From Fidelibacterota bacterium (GTDB lineage: Bacteria > Fidelibacterota > SORT01), in contig JACZYG010000003.1 in assembly GCA_022571215.1 (NCBI GenBank), positions 62,001 through 126,000 of the forward strand: a stretch of DNA of 64,000 bases, read 5' to 3'. A program made the translations under genes and the position numbers. Below the pieces are notes generated by a model, which worked only from the letters and a program-made list of their open reading frames with translations, did not search any database and was not told the origin of the DNA. This document shows positions 35,788-45,349 of this stretch, piece after piece; positions within the stretch are counted from its first letter, which is position 1; the number at the start of each line of letters is the position of its first letter.

Positions 35788-37167
35788 CTACTGAAACTCC
35801 TTTCCAAGTAACACGGCTAATATAATAACTCCTACGGCAACCGGGGCAAAATATTTTATGAGCACATTCCAGACGTTATACTTAAAATATGATCTCCCTC
35901 CGGTTGACAGTTCCTCTTCCTTTAGTGATTTCGACAGTATCCATCCGGTAAATACTGCTATGAAAAATCCTCCCACAGGTAATAAATAGTTTGACGCGAG
36001 ATAATCAAACGTATTGAAAAATCCCGCTGTAGTCGGTCTGCCCCAAATATTAAAATTAGATAACCAGCCCACAGCGCCATTTGATAACGCCGAGAATGTT
36101 CCAAAAACAAATATGGCGCCGCCTGTGATCAAGGTAGATTTTTTCCTATTCCAATTCAGTTCGTCTATGAAATAGGATGCCACGACTTCCAATAGTGAAA
36201 TAGCTGATGTTAAGGCAGCAAATGCAACGAGAGTAAAGAATAGAATTGAAAAATATGTTCCGCCCGGCATTTGCATAAATACGACAGGAAGCGTGGTAAA
36301 TAAGATTCCCGCGCTTTTTGTCGGCACAAGATCAAATGTAAAAATAATCGGAAATATTATCAAGCACGCTAAAATCGCGATTGCTGTGTCAAGCAGCGAA
36401 ACAGTGAGCGCCGCATTCGGAATAGATTCATTCTTATGCATATAAGAACCGTATGTCATCATTGCGCCCATTCCAAGGCTTAGCGAGAAAAACGCGTGTC
36501 CAAGCGCCTCAAGAAATCCCGCTCCCGAAAGTTCAGAGAAATTGGGACGGAATAAAAATGTTATCGCTCTTCCCGCGCCCTCCGTGCTTAACGACACGGC
36601 TACAAGTATCAATATTATCACAAATAGGATTGGCATAAGTAATCGAGCAGCCCGCTCAAGACCTCCTTTTACCCCTCCGATGACAACAAACATTGTTATT
36701 CCCATAAAGATAGCATGCCAAAAGACCTGCCTAAACGGGTCAGACACAAAAGTTACAAATTGCTGCGTCACTTGATCATGTGATTGATCTATGAAAGCGC
36801 CGGAAATTGATTTTACCACATATTCAAGCGTCCACCCGGCAACCACACTATAATATGAAAGTATAATAAAGCCGGTTGAAACTCCTAACCAACCGAGCCA
36901 TGTCCATTTTTTCCCTCCTAACTTTTTCATCGCGCCCACCGGGCTAAGTTGAGTTTTCCTGCCTATAACTATCTCGGCTATCATAATTGGCACGCCGATA
37001 GCAAGAATTGCCATGAGGTAGGTCAGCACAAATGCGCCTCCATCATTCGTATACGTCATATACGGGAACTTCCATAAATTTCCCAATCCAATAGCTGAAC
37101 CTGCCGCTGCGAGTATAAAACCTATCTTGGACCCCCATTTCTCTCTACCATTGTCAGTTGAATTCAT
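35788..37167 (-). CDS. Sodium-dependent transporter, NSS (SNF) family
   Basis: A 459-residue membrane protein with about 11-12 helices. AAAGSAIGLGNLWKFPYMTY near residue 18 is the sodium/substrate site of NSS transporters such as LeuT and MhsT, and NDGGAFVLTYL follows. The likely cargo is an amino acid or amine. It lies 14 bp after the DUF5683 gene in the operon that leads to purF. Confidence 0.92.
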   Translation of the reverse strand: MNSTDNGREKWGSKIGFILAAAGSAIGLGNLWKFPYMTYTNDGGAFVLTYLMAILAIGVPIMIAEIVIGRKTQLSPVGAMKKLGGKKWTWLGWLGVSTGFIILSYYSVVAGWTLEYVVKSISGAFIDQSHDQVTQQFVTFVSDPFRQVFWHAIFMGITMFVVIGGVKGGLERAARLLMPILFVIILILVAVSLSTEGAGRAITFLFRPNFSELSGAGFLEALGHAFFSLSLGMGAMMTYGSYMHKNESIPNAALTVSLLDTAIAILACLIIFPIIFTFDLVPTKSAGILFTTLPVVFMQMPGGTYFSILFFTLVAFAALTSAISLLEVVASYFIDELNWNRKKSTLITGGAIFVFGTFSALSNGAVGWLSNFNIWGRPTTAGFFNTFDYLASNYLLPVGGFFIAVFTGWILSKSLKEEELSTGGRSYFKYNVWNVLIKYFAPVAVGVIILAVLLGKEFQ

Positions 37168-37181
37168 TACCCTTCCTATTG

Positions 37182-37685
37182 TTAAAATGTTAAACGCAGC
37201 TGCAATTGTAAAGAACGTAATCTATCATCCGGTTTTAATCCGACTGATAAATCTTTGTCGCTATTAAGTCCATATAAATGAGCATCAACATATGCGTCAC
37301 CCAGCGCTAACAAATAACCTGCGCCAAACAACCAAGCCCACCCGTTTCGCAGATTTTCCTTCGTTTCTATTTGATCCTCGGTAGCATTCAGGCTTTTATC
37401 ATTTTTTAATTTGTTAACGTCTTTGTCAATGGCGGAATATCGGTATACAAAATACGATTCCCCTCCTAAATAAACGAGAGCTTTAATGTATTTGTTATTA
37501 TAAACCTGACCCCAGCCCGGCAAAATAGCTGAACGTATCATCGCGCCCATCGGAGATTTGGATTTTATCAACTTCGATTCAGCTTTCTTCGATTGATAAA
37601 GATACGATTTATCATTGTGCTGAGCCTTAACGTATGACGGAAATAATAAAATAAAACATGTTAAAAGAAAAACCGTAAATCTCAT
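37182..37685 (-). CDS. Exported DUF5683-type protein
   Basis: A 167-residue protein with signal peptide (1-21, cleavage near VKAQ). The segment AMIRSAILPGWGQVYNNKY followed by a hydrophobic stretch is the DUF5683 hallmark; the same ILPGWGQ-Y occurs in the larger protein at 51763-53181. The C-terminus ends in alternating hydrophobic residues and a terminal Phe (LQLQLRLTF), which would suit an outer-membrane or periplasmic strand. Its start overlaps the lipid kinase gene end by 4 bp. Function unknown. Confidence 0.65.
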   Translation of the reverse strand: MRFTVFLLTCFILLFPSYVKAQHNDKSYLYQSKKAESKLIKSKSPMGAMIRSAILPGWGQVYNNKYIKALVYLGGESYFVYRYSAIDKDVNKLKNDKSLNATEDQIETKENLRNGWAWLFGAGYLLALGDAYVDAHLYGLNSDKDLSVGLKPDDRLRSLQLQLRLTF

Positions 37686-38563
37686 TGCGCGGAATTCCCA
37701 ACGACCTTCAAAGCAGATTTAAGAATAGACGCTTCTACCTTATGCGCATTCAACGTAATCACCTCACCGTCCACATGAACAGGCATTGGGAATTCACTCT
37801 CAATTATGATTGATTCTCCTTTAATAGTTTCTACTTCTTTCAATTTGTTAAGATTCCCGGTTAAGGCTTTGTTCAAGTTCAGTAATAATTTCATATAACT
37901 TATATTGCGAATAATTGTCACATCGAATAAACCGTCATTATTTTTAGCATCCGGAGCCACTATAAAACCGCCGCCTTCGCTTTTTGAGTTGCATATTGAT
38001 ATCATAAATATCTTCTCTTCGACGAGTCTTCCATTCAGACTTATTTTAAGAGGAATAGATTGATACCTCAAAGCTGTTTTCACCACACCCCAAATGTAAA
38101 CTGACATACCCTTTAAGTATTTTATGCTCTTCACAACCTCGCTGACTGTTCCATTAAACCCCACTCCAGCTGTGTTTAGACTGATTCTGTCATTTACCTT
38201 TATAACATCTATCAGATGAACCTTATCCGATAAAATAATATCAACAGCATCGCTGATTTTCGCCGGGATTCCAATTTCATTAGCAAAATCATTCCCGGAA
38301 CCGAGCGGAATTACTCCAAAAATCGCATCACTGCCGACCAATCCTTCCCCAACCTCGTTCACCGTACCGTCACCTCCGAGCGCTATTACCTTTTGAAATT
38401 TTGTTGATGCCTCTCTCGAAATATCCACAGCGTGACGGGGATTGGTAGAGTATTCGTATTCAAAATCCGCTCCTCGCTCTTCAAATTCCTTTATGACTTT
38501 CACGCTTAACTTAGAGGCTTTCCCTCTTCCGGCGGCAGGATTGATAATTAATTTAATACTCAA
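37682..38563 (-). CDS. Diacylglycerol kinase-family lipid kinase (DagK/YegS-like)
   Basis: A 293-residue soluble kinase with the catalytic-domain motifs LIINPAAGRGKA, ALGGDGTVNEVGEGL and IPLGSGNDFANEIG, followed by the C-terminal beta-sandwich of the family (MPVHVDGEVI). It probably phosphorylates diacylglycerol or a related lipid so that it re-enters phospholipid synthesis. It begins 9 bp after ridA. Confidence 0.88.
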   Translation of the reverse strand: MSIKLIINPAAGRGKASKLSVKVIKEFEERGADFEYEYSTNPRHAVDISREASTKFQKVIALGGDGTVNEVGEGLVGSDAIFGVIPLGSGNDFANEIGIPAKISDAVDIILSDKVHLIDVIKVNDRISLNTAGVGFNGTVSEVVKSIKYLKGMSVYIWGVVKTALRYQSIPLKISLNGRLVEEKIFMISICNSKSEGGGFIVAPDAKNNDGLFDVTIIRNISYMKLLLNLNKALTGNLNKLKEVETIKGESIIIESEFPMPVHVDGEVITLNAHKVEASILKSALKVVGNSAQ

Positions 38564-38572
38564 ATATAATCC

Positions 38573-38956
38573 CTATTCTACTTCGGCAATACATTCGATT
38601 TCAATGTCTGTATTGAGTGGCAATTTCGATACCTGAACCGCTGCTCTCGCGGGAGGCTCAGAAGGGAAAAATTCTTGATACACTTCATTCACTTCGGCAA
38701 AATTAGACAAGTCGGTCAAAAAAACATTTGTTTTTACGACCCTATCCATCTTGGTTCCGGAGGCTTCAATTATATTTTTCAGATTATTTAATACCTGCCT
38801 AACTCTCTCCTTAAAATTCCCCGTAACTAATTCGCCGTTATCAGGGTTTATCGGCACCTGCCCTGAAACGAATAGAAGATTCCCTACTTTCACCGCCTGA
38901 CTGTAAGCACCTAACGGTTGAGGAGCGTTATTTGTATGTACTATTTGTTTGGTCAT
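38573..38956 (-). CDS. ridA: RidA family enamine/imine deaminase
   Basis: A 127-residue protein of the YjgF/RidA family that hydrolyses reactive imines released by PLP enzymes. It has GAYSQAVKVGNLLFVSGQ, NVFLTDLSNF and the catalytic arginine in PPARAAVQVSKLP, close to a full family consensus. GGAA precedes the ATG. It opens the operon ridA - lipid kinase - DUF5683 - NSS - DUF2279 - PHP - purF. Confidence 0.93.
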   Translation of the reverse strand: MTKQIVHTNNAPQPLGAYSQAVKVGNLLFVSGQVPINPDNGELVTGNFKERVRQVLNNLKNIIEASGTKMDRVVKTNVFLTDLSNFAEVNEVYQEFFPSEPPARAAVQVSKLPLNTDIEIECIAEVE

Positions 38957-38998
38957 TTTTTTCCGTTATTTCATTTTATGGATGATATTTCGTTGGTT

Positions 38999-39014
38999 TT
39001 GAAAAACTTTTCAA
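38999..39014. repeat. Inverted repeat TTGAAAA-2-TTTTCAA
   Basis: Two exact 7-base arms separated by AC, about 43 bp before the ridA start. A third TTTTCAA lies at 39020-39027. It could be an operator for ridA, but low-complexity AT sequence makes it weak evidence. Confidence 0.3.
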
Positions 39015-39066
39015 TACTTTTTTCAACAGAAATATGATAGACTAAGTAAGAGTTGAATTTAAAGAT

Positions 39067-39171
39067 ATGTACATCAGAATCATGATATATCCGATTTTGT
39101 TACTATTAATAATGGCCGGCTTACTTTTCCTGTCAGTGTATAAATTGATTTTATACCATATATACGTATAA
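39067..39171 (+). CDS. Possible 34-residue single-pass membrane peptide
   Basis: The frame ATG to TAA encodes a short peptide with a continuous hydrophobic core of about 19 residues (YPILLLLIMAGLLFLSVY) flanked by a few basic residues, as small membrane proteins have. There is no clear Shine-Dalgarno sequence and the AT-rich base content favours such runs by chance. It has no recognised family. A candidate glnE promoter overlaps its end. Confidence 0.2.
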   Translation: MYIRIMIYPILLLLIMAGLLFLSVYKLILYHIYV

Positions 39172-39172
39172 T
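39145..39172 (+). promoter_or_regulatory. Candidate distal promoter of glnE
   Basis: TTGATT at 39145-39150 and TATAAT at 39167-39172 are 16 bases apart. It would give a leader of about 125 bases. Confidence 0.4.
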
Positions 39173-39240
39173 GTCAAATTCTTTTTACTACTAACTCCAA
39201 AAAGATGACTATCCAAATCTATAATTGTTAAAACCCTGCC

Positions 39241-39269
39241 TTGAAGTCCTATCCTCAAAATGATATATT
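39241..39269 (+). promoter_or_regulatory. Candidate proximal promoter of glnE
   Basis: TTGAAG at 39241-39246 and TATATT at 39264-39269 with 17 bases between them. The start point would be near 39276, giving a leader of about 29 bases. I prefer this over the distal candidate because of spacing. Confidence 0.5.
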
Positions 39270-39304
39270 TACGTAGCCATGATACCACACTATAAAACAA
39301 CACG

Positions 39305-42247
39305 ATGATGTATCGAAAATCACAGTTGAAATTATTCAGTGATCAAGATAGCGCTGAAAGAAATTTGCTGTCGATATCCAAAATTCTCGATACACCTATT
39401 GATGAACTGAATATTGAGAAAATGTTCCGTCATAACCCTGATGCCGACCAGGCGCTGAACATTCTTGAGCGTTATGTCAAAGTTTACAAAGATGAATTTA
39501 CCGGTAAGATAACTTCATCAATCCCATATATAAAAGATTTGGTCAGACTGTTCGGTCATAGCGAATATTATTCCGATGTACTACTTCGCAGAAACGATAT
39601 TCATAAACGACTATTTTCTGAAAACGGCATCGAGACTTCCTTTTCTGTACGCGGTAAAAATAAGTATTTTATTTATACCACAGAAAACAGTTTAGAAAAG
39701 GCGTTACATGAACTGCGATTATATAAGGAAGAATCTTTCTTTAAAATAGGTATGCGTAATATTACAGGAAAGGTGAACCTTGAAAATACGATACGAGACC
39801 TATCTTTATTAGCAGATTTTGTAATTCAAAATGTTCTGCATCTCGCTAAGCTATCCTTGAAAGATAAATATAAAATAGAGGAAGACAGCTTCTGTATTAT
39901 AAGCGTCGGGAAACTCGGCGGAATGGAGTTGAATTATAGTTCTGACGTTGACCTTCTTTATATATTTAACAATAATGAAACAAATCATAACGCACAAAAT
40001 TCGCAAGACTCTTTTGCCTACTATTCAGATTTAGCAAGCAGGGTCACCAAGACATTAAGCGATAACGATGGTCTTCTGCAAATGTATCGTGTGGATTTAC
40101 GCTTGCGTCCGAATGGAGAAGCAGGACCAATTGTTAGAGACGTAGCAGGATATATACGGTACTATGAACGAAGTGGACAGACATGGGAAAGACAAATGCT
40201 AATTAAAGCGCGAGTATGCGCAGGAAATAGTAATACAGGCGATACTTTCTTAGAGAGAATCAGACCATGGGTTTATTCTCAGGTGCACGAGATATCCTAT
40301 ATAAAAGAGATTTATCATGTTAAAATGAGGAGTGAACAAAAATTTCTTGATAGCGTGAATATCAAACTAAGCCCCGGCGGTATTCGGGATATAGAAACTA
40401 TCTGTCAGACTCTCCAACATCTTTATGGTGGCGGTGACTCAAGGTTGAGAGGATTGGGTACTTTAAAATCTATTAAGCTCCTGACTAACAACGGCAAACT
40501 CACATCTATTGAGTCGGATACTTTAATAAAAGCTTACGTATTCTTTCGAAACGTCGAACATGCCCTTCAGTATCCCCTGAATAGGCAAAATCATACTTTA
40601 CCTTCCCAGGAGTCCAAATTAGTAGTCCTTTCACGAAAATTGAATTTTAAAGAGTATAAAGATTTTACTGAAGAATTAGAAAAGTATCTTAAAGGGATAA
40701 GAAATATTTTTGAAGATCTCTTCAGAACTGAAGTTAAGGATATAAGAACCGAACTGATATTCGATGCAAATTATGTCGTTAAAGACCAATTAAAAGTGAT
40801 GAAAGAATTGGGTTTCAATGAGTTAGAAAGTTCACTTAAGAATATACAATATCTATTTGAAGGGCATCCGCCGGACAAATTTCCAGAATCTACAAAGTCA
40901 AAATTTATGAATATTTGGAATCTGGTATATCACGGTATCAATAAAACTGCCGATATGGATATTACGTTGAACAATTTAGAAAAAATTATTCACTCGTACA
41001 ATTCACCCGCTATAATCTATGATCTGTTCGCTCAGCAACCTGATTTTCTTAAATTAATGATTCTTTTAGCTGGTAATTCCACAAGAATGGCAGACCTCCT
41101 GTCTATTCATCCTGAACTATTTGACACAATAATACAGCCTGAAGGAGATTTCGATTTAGATTCTCTCAAAAATTACTTTAACTCTATCCTTATCACGGCT
41201 GATAATTCGGGTGATACAAATAAAAAGTCATATGTTTTCGTGCAAAAGAGAATGATGAGTATATATCTATGGCAATTCCTGGGAAACAAGCCAATTTCAC
41301 ACGTTCAAAAATTACTGACCGACAGCGCCGATATAGTCGTTAAAGAGATAGTTGAACAACTTTACTTTACCAATGGATTAAACATACCGTTAACGTTACT
41401 CGCCTTAGGTAAATTTGGAAGTGGCGAGATGGGATTTCATAGCGATGTTGACCTACTTTTTCTACTGACACCGACATCCGATAACCAATATAACTCAAAA
41501 GATATGGATACGGCTTCTAAATTTATACACTTGTTCAACAAAAAAATATCTGATCAAAAAAGCTCGATACCGTTGTATATCACCGATTACAAAATTCGCC
41601 CGGAGGGTAAGAATTCGCCTCTAATCAGTACTTTAGATGATTTTAATGAATACCTGATAAATAGAGCTTTACAGTGGGAAATAACTGCTTTAACGAAAAT
41701 TCGCGCAATATGGAGTAGCCGGAATTCATTACCGAATGTTGAAAACGACATCAGAAATATAATTTTTAATAAGGGTCTCAAGAAGGACGACCTTAAGGAT
41801 TTCATTAGGATAATAGACAAAACGCGCAAAGAGAAACTGACTTCGGATGAATTCAACTTAAAGTGGTCTAAAGGCGGTACTGCTGATATTGAGCATATAT
41901 GTCAACTATATCAGTTACGGTTTTCAAACGAAATTCACACGTTGAATGATAAACGATCTACATTATCTATAATAAAACTGCTTTACGAAAATGATCTTCT
42001 TAGTTCATCTGAAGTGAAGATATTGACAGAATCATATAATTTTTACCGAACACTCGAACAGCATCTGTTCATGTCCGCGAATATTGAAAACTATACTCTA
42101 CCAAAAGATCGGGTCAAAAAAAACTACATTGCGGGAATAATGGGTAAGAGCAGCGCGAAGGAGATTGATGATCTGATCTCCATTATAAGTGATTCGGTGA
42201 AATCGATCATAAGCGATTTATATATTAATCTTAAACGGTCCCTCTGA
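39305..42247 (+). CDS. glnE: Glutamine synthetase adenylyltransferase/deadenylylase GlnE
   Basis: Bifunctional enzyme that adds or removes AMP on glutamine synthetase according to nitrogen state. The 980 residues contain two nucleotidyltransferase domains, each with its motif: GKLGGMELNYSSDVDLL at about 202 and GKFGSGEMGFHSDVDLL at about 702, with DLRLRPNGEAGPI and YKIRPEGKNSPL after them and the helical linker domains between. In the family the N-terminal domain removes and the C-terminal domain adds AMP. The last 17 bp overlap the glnD 3' end on the other strand. Confidence 0.95.
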   Translation: MMYRKSQLKLFSDQDSAERNLLSISKILDTPIDELNIEKMFRHNPDADQALNILERYVKVYKDEFTGKITSSIPYIKDLVRLFGHSEYYSDVLLRRNDIHKRLFSENGIETSFSVRGKNKYFIYTTENSLEKALHELRLYKEESFFKIGMRNITGKVNLENTIRDLSLLADFVIQNVLHLAKLSLKDKYKIEEDSFCIISVGKLGGMELNYSSDVDLLYIFNNNETNHNAQNSQDSFAYYSDLASRVTKTLSDNDGLLQMYRVDLRLRPNGEAGPIVRDVAGYIRYYERSGQTWERQMLIKARVCAGNSNTGDTFLERIRPWVYSQVHEISYIKEIYHVKMRSEQKFLDSVNIKLSPGGIRDIETICQTLQHLYGGGDSRLRGLGTLKSIKLLTNNGKLTSIESDTLIKAYVFFRNVEHALQYPLNRQNHTLPSQESKLVVLSRKLNFKEYKDFTEELEKYLKGIRNIFEDLFRTEVKDIRTELIFDANYVVKDQLKVMKELGFNELESSLKNIQYLFEGHPPDKFPESTKSKFMNIWNLVYHGINKTADMDITLNNLEKIIHSYNSPAIIYDLFAQQPDFLKLMILLAGNSTRMADLLSIHPELFDTIIQPEGDFDLDSLKNYFNSILITADNSGDTNKKSYVFVQKRMMSIYLWQFLGNKPISHVQKLLTDSADIVVKEIVEQLYFTNGLNIPLTLLALGKFGSGEMGFHSDVDLLFLLTPTSDNQYNSKDMDTASKFIHLFNKKISDQKSSIPLYITDYKIRPEGKNSPLISTLDDFNEYLINRALQWEITALTKIRAIWSSRNSLPNVENDIRNIIFNKGLKKDDLKDFIRIIDKTRKEKLTSDEFNLKWSKGGTADIEHICQLYQLRFSNEIHTLNDKRSTLSIIKLLYENDLLSSSEVKILTESYNFYRTLEQHLFMSANIENYTLPKDRVKKNYIAGIMGKSSAKEIDDLISIISDSVKSIISDLYINLKRSL

Positions 42248-44843
42248 AAAATGAATTGTTGACCTCATTTGTAATTGATTTCCTGACGTCTTCCTTCGAT
42301 ATATTTACTCCGATTTTCTTCTTCATATTGTCTAATACATAAAAAGAATCTATTAAACCGTCTTCCTTGGTTGATATCTTTGCTGAGGAGATTACTACAT
42401 CACATTTTGATAGCGCTCGAGTAATTGAATGTAATAACCCTAATATATCACTGCCCGTTATATCAATTATAGAAAAATCCTTAGATTCATCGAATTCAAT
42501 ACGAATCGGAATATCTAACGCAACTTTATACTTCCATTTCCACCGTCGTTTATGACGTTCAAATAAATCTTTTAGTTCAATTTCACTTTTTAGGACTTTC
42601 AAAATATCACCCTTTAATTCATTGATAGTTTCTGTGGAGAGAGGCTTCCGTTCTTTGGAGCTTACCACATGGAAATTATCTATAGCGATACCGTCTGTCC
42701 GAGTATAAATTTTTGCTTCAAATATACTTACATTATTTACGGCGAATACGGCACAGATATCCGACAATAAGAATTTTCTATCTCCGGTTATTATAGTCAC
42801 TTCACTAAAGTTGTAAAGGCTTTTGCATTTTACGGACACAATTTCCGTTTTTATTTTTTCTGCGATTGAAATGTGATCGGAAATTTGACGGCTATCGAAT
42901 TCATGCTGGTACGAGATCGGAAGCATAGCTAAAGAGGATTTCACTTGTTTTTCACTATGCGATTCTCTGAGATCTTCTAATAAATCGGTATTTTCAAGAT
43001 TCTTATCTTTACGGTAATAACCATTCATATAATCAGCGGCATTCTTATATAAATTGCTGAGCAACATCCTTTTCCATTCAGACCACACAGTGGGATTTAC
43101 GGAATAAAGATCAGCGTAAGTAAGCAGATAAAGAGCGTTAAGCGTCTTCACATCTTTGATTTTCATGCAAAATAATTCTATCGTTTCTAAAAGGGATATA
43201 TCTCTCCTGAATGCGGTTTGTTCCATTACAAGATGATTTAAGATCAGTCTTTCAACCAAATCGATATCCCCCTCGTATCCCAATTTTTCAAGTATTCGGC
43301 GCGCTTCCTCCGCTCCGTCGAGAACGTGTTGAGCTTCCGTGGTTTCTCGAGGCTTTGCTATATCGTGAAAAAGTAATGACAGGAGGAGCTCATTTTTGCC
43401 TTTAACCATTCGCAGCACTTCCTTCAGTTCTCCAATACCGTCGGAAGAATCCAACCTTTCGATTACTTCCAAGGCTTTCATGGTATGCTCATCGGTTGTA
43501 TAGAAGTGATACCTGCTTTTCGGAGCATGACAGTACATATCATCCAATTCGGGGATAATAATTTTCAATATTCCTGTCTCGAAAAGATGCCTCAGAGTCT
43601 GAGATAAATTCATCGGGTCATCAAATAATTTGAAGAGTACTTTACCAACATCTTTTTTTTCTTTTGCTGACACGGTAAAATCTAAATAATGTTGATCTAT
43701 CTGATAGAGTAACGCGGATGATATTCGGCAGTTATTCTCTTTAGAATAACGGAATAGTTTCATGATCTTGTTCAAGCTATAATCTATCTGTTCTCCATTA
43801 TTAGTCTCTATATATAGCCTGCTTCCATCTGAGGATATTCCGCTTTGTACCTTTTTAGGCTTAACAGCCGTGCGACTTAGATTGAGGAGGGAATCTCCTA
43901 ACACCTCCTCGGAATGCTGTAACGCGCGGGAAATATTTCTTACAGACCTGTAATAGTTTCGTAGAAATTGGGGGACGCTTTCATTATTCTTATTCATTAT
44001 CAAATTAATTGCAACTTGATCTCTAATATCAAATGTGAGGAAATCGTTTTTTTCTTCTCTTAAATAATGCATCTCATGTCGAATTCTTAATATCAGGTCA
44101 TTAGCGTTTATTAGCCTTTGAGTCAATCCGGGATGCCATTTTTCTCTCTCAGAAATTAAATTCAAATATTTATCTACCCTCGAATAAACATTATTATCAT
44201 CAGACGGAATCAAGAGTTTCAGGCTCATATTGATCCAGATTAGGGAATGAACGTCCCTGAGACCACCGGCGCTTTCTTTGATATTAGGTTCAAGCATTCT
44301 GCTTGTTGTCCCGAACCGCTCATGTCTTCTCTTCGTTTCTTCAAGTTTTGCGTTGAATAAATTTTCCAGTCCTGTCGGCAAAATATCTGCGGCAAGAGAA
44401 GTGATTAGTCTTTCGCTTAAAATTTTATCGGGGTGGATAATCCGCATATCTAAGAGAGAAGAAAGAAAATCTAAATCCGTCTCAGATTTTGATTTCACTT
44501 CTTTCAATGTTAGATAGGTATGCGATACGGACCAGCCTAAATCCCAGAGTGACCGAACCATTTCTGATACTTTGGATTCATTACTCTCTCCATTTTCATC
44601 ATAGACGGTAAGCAGGTCCAGGTCGGAATAGGGCGAGAGCTGGCATCTTCCGTAACCCCCTACCGCGGCAATTACCACCCCGGTTAGTTGTAACTTTGAT
44701 AGAACACTGTTAATGCAAGAATCGGCCAGATTTGTCAAACTGATTGACGTATCCCTTCCGGCGCTTCCTTTTCGGTGAGATTCTTTGATTCCCTCCCTCC
44801 GAGCGGAGACGATCTCAGGAGTATATATTTGACTGTTATTCAT
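42231..44843 (-). CDS. glnD: PII uridylyltransferase/uridylyl-removing enzyme GlnD
   Basis: Nitrogen sensor that modifies PII protein. The 870 residues follow the family order: nucleotidyltransferase domain (AVGGYGRCQLSPYSDLDLL at about 61-79), linker helices, HD hydrolase (LFHDIAKPRETTEAQH at about 470 on) and two C-terminal ACT domains (about 690-770 and 800-870) that bind glutamine. Both catalytic motifs look intact. It begins 68 bp after the PPC-domain gene and is probably the last gene of the thpR-recA operon. No glnB, glnA or amtB is in the window. Confidence 0.94.
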   Translation of the reverse strand: MNNSQIYTPEIVSARREGIKESHRKGSAGRDTSISLTNLADSCINSVLSKLQLTGVVIAAVGGYGRCQLSPYSDLDLLTVYDENGESNESKVSEMVRSLWDLGWSVSHTYLTLKEVKSKSETDLDFLSSLLDMRIIHPDKILSERLITSLAADILPTGLENLFNAKLEETKRRHERFGTTSRMLEPNIKESAGGLRDVHSLIWINMSLKLLIPSDDNNVYSRVDKYLNLISEREKWHPGLTQRLINANDLILRIRHEMHYLREEKNDFLTFDIRDQVAINLIMNKNNESVPQFLRNYYRSVRNISRALQHSEEVLGDSLLNLSRTAVKPKKVQSGISSDGSRLYIETNNGEQIDYSLNKIMKLFRYSKENNCRISSALLYQIDQHYLDFTVSAKEKKDVGKVLFKLFDDPMNLSQTLRHLFETGILKIIIPELDDMYCHAPKSRYHFYTTDEHTMKALEVIERLDSSDGIGELKEVLRMVKGKNELLLSLLFHDIAKPRETTEAQHVLDGAEEARRILEKLGYEGDIDLVERLILNHLVMEQTAFRRDISLLETIELFCMKIKDVKTLNALYLLTYADLYSVNPTVWSEWKRMLLSNLYKNAADYMNGYYRKDKNLENTDLLEDLRESHSEKQVKSSLAMLPISYQHEFDSRQISDHISIAEKIKTEIVSVKCKSLYNFSEVTIITGDRKFLLSDICAVFAVNNVSIFEAKIYTRTDGIAIDNFHVVSSKERKPLSTETINELKGDILKVLKSEIELKDLFERHKRRWKWKYKVALDIPIRIEFDESKDFSIIDITGSDILGLLHSITRALSKCDVVISSAKISTKEDGLIDSFYVLDNMKKKIGVNISKEDVRKSITNEVNNSFFRGTV

Positions 44844-44911
44844 AACTGTTAAAAAATCTCATTCCCTGCTGATATGTGAAGATAAAGAGGGAATATATAT
44901 GTCAGCGCCGG

Positions 44912-45349
44912 TTATTTTAATATTAGAGATTCAGGTAGATCTAAAAACGGAAAACCCTTTTCTTTATCAAGTCTATTCAATTTAATTTTAGAATCAATTA
45001 TAGAAAACTCACCTGTTGCGGAAATCACGCCTTCAAATAAATGACCGCCACGCGTTTCCATATTCATGTTAGATAGTACCACGTGTAAATGCGCAACAGG
45101 AGTCTCTGCTGTATAAGATAGATTGCCGACGCATGAAAGTAATTCAGCGGCTTCATCGTAATCCTTTCGGAGATACTCATTTTCGGAAAGATTATAATAT
45201 CCCAATGAGTAAGAAGACAAGGCTCCTATCCCAATTACACTCCCCCCCTTGATACCTATTTCCTTCATAAAAGAAGTAAGTGAAGAGTGAATTTCCTCAC
45301 CTGTTTCAAGTCGCAGTTGATAACCGAATGCTGTGGATTGATATTCCAT
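44912..45349 (-). CDS. PPC (DUF296) domain protein
   Basis: A 145-residue single-domain protein of the plants-and-prokaryotes-conserved family. GGSVIGIGALSSYSLGYYN, the strand pair PVAHLHVVLSN and GGHLFEGVI are typical; the histidines may bind metal. In plants the domain is joined to AT-hooks, but bacterial stand-alone members have no settled function. It starts directly after gcvPB with no gap, so it is cotranscribed. Confidence 0.8.
   Translation of the reverse strand: MEYQSTAFGYQLRLETGEEIHSSLTSFMKEIGIKGGSVIGIGALSSYSLGYYNLSENEYLRKDYDEAAELLSCVGNLSYTAETPVAHLHVVLSNMNMETRGGHLFEGVISATGEFSIIDSKIKLNRLDKEKGFPFLDLPESLILK

Larger units (their letters stand above)
38957..39304. other. 348-bp gap between divergent ridA and glnE
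   Basis: This is the largest gap without an established gene. It holds a 16-bp inverted repeat at 38999-39014, a 34-codon hydrophobic reading frame at 39067-39171 and two candidate promoters for glnE. I see no RNA gene or riboswitch signature in it. Confidence 0.6.
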
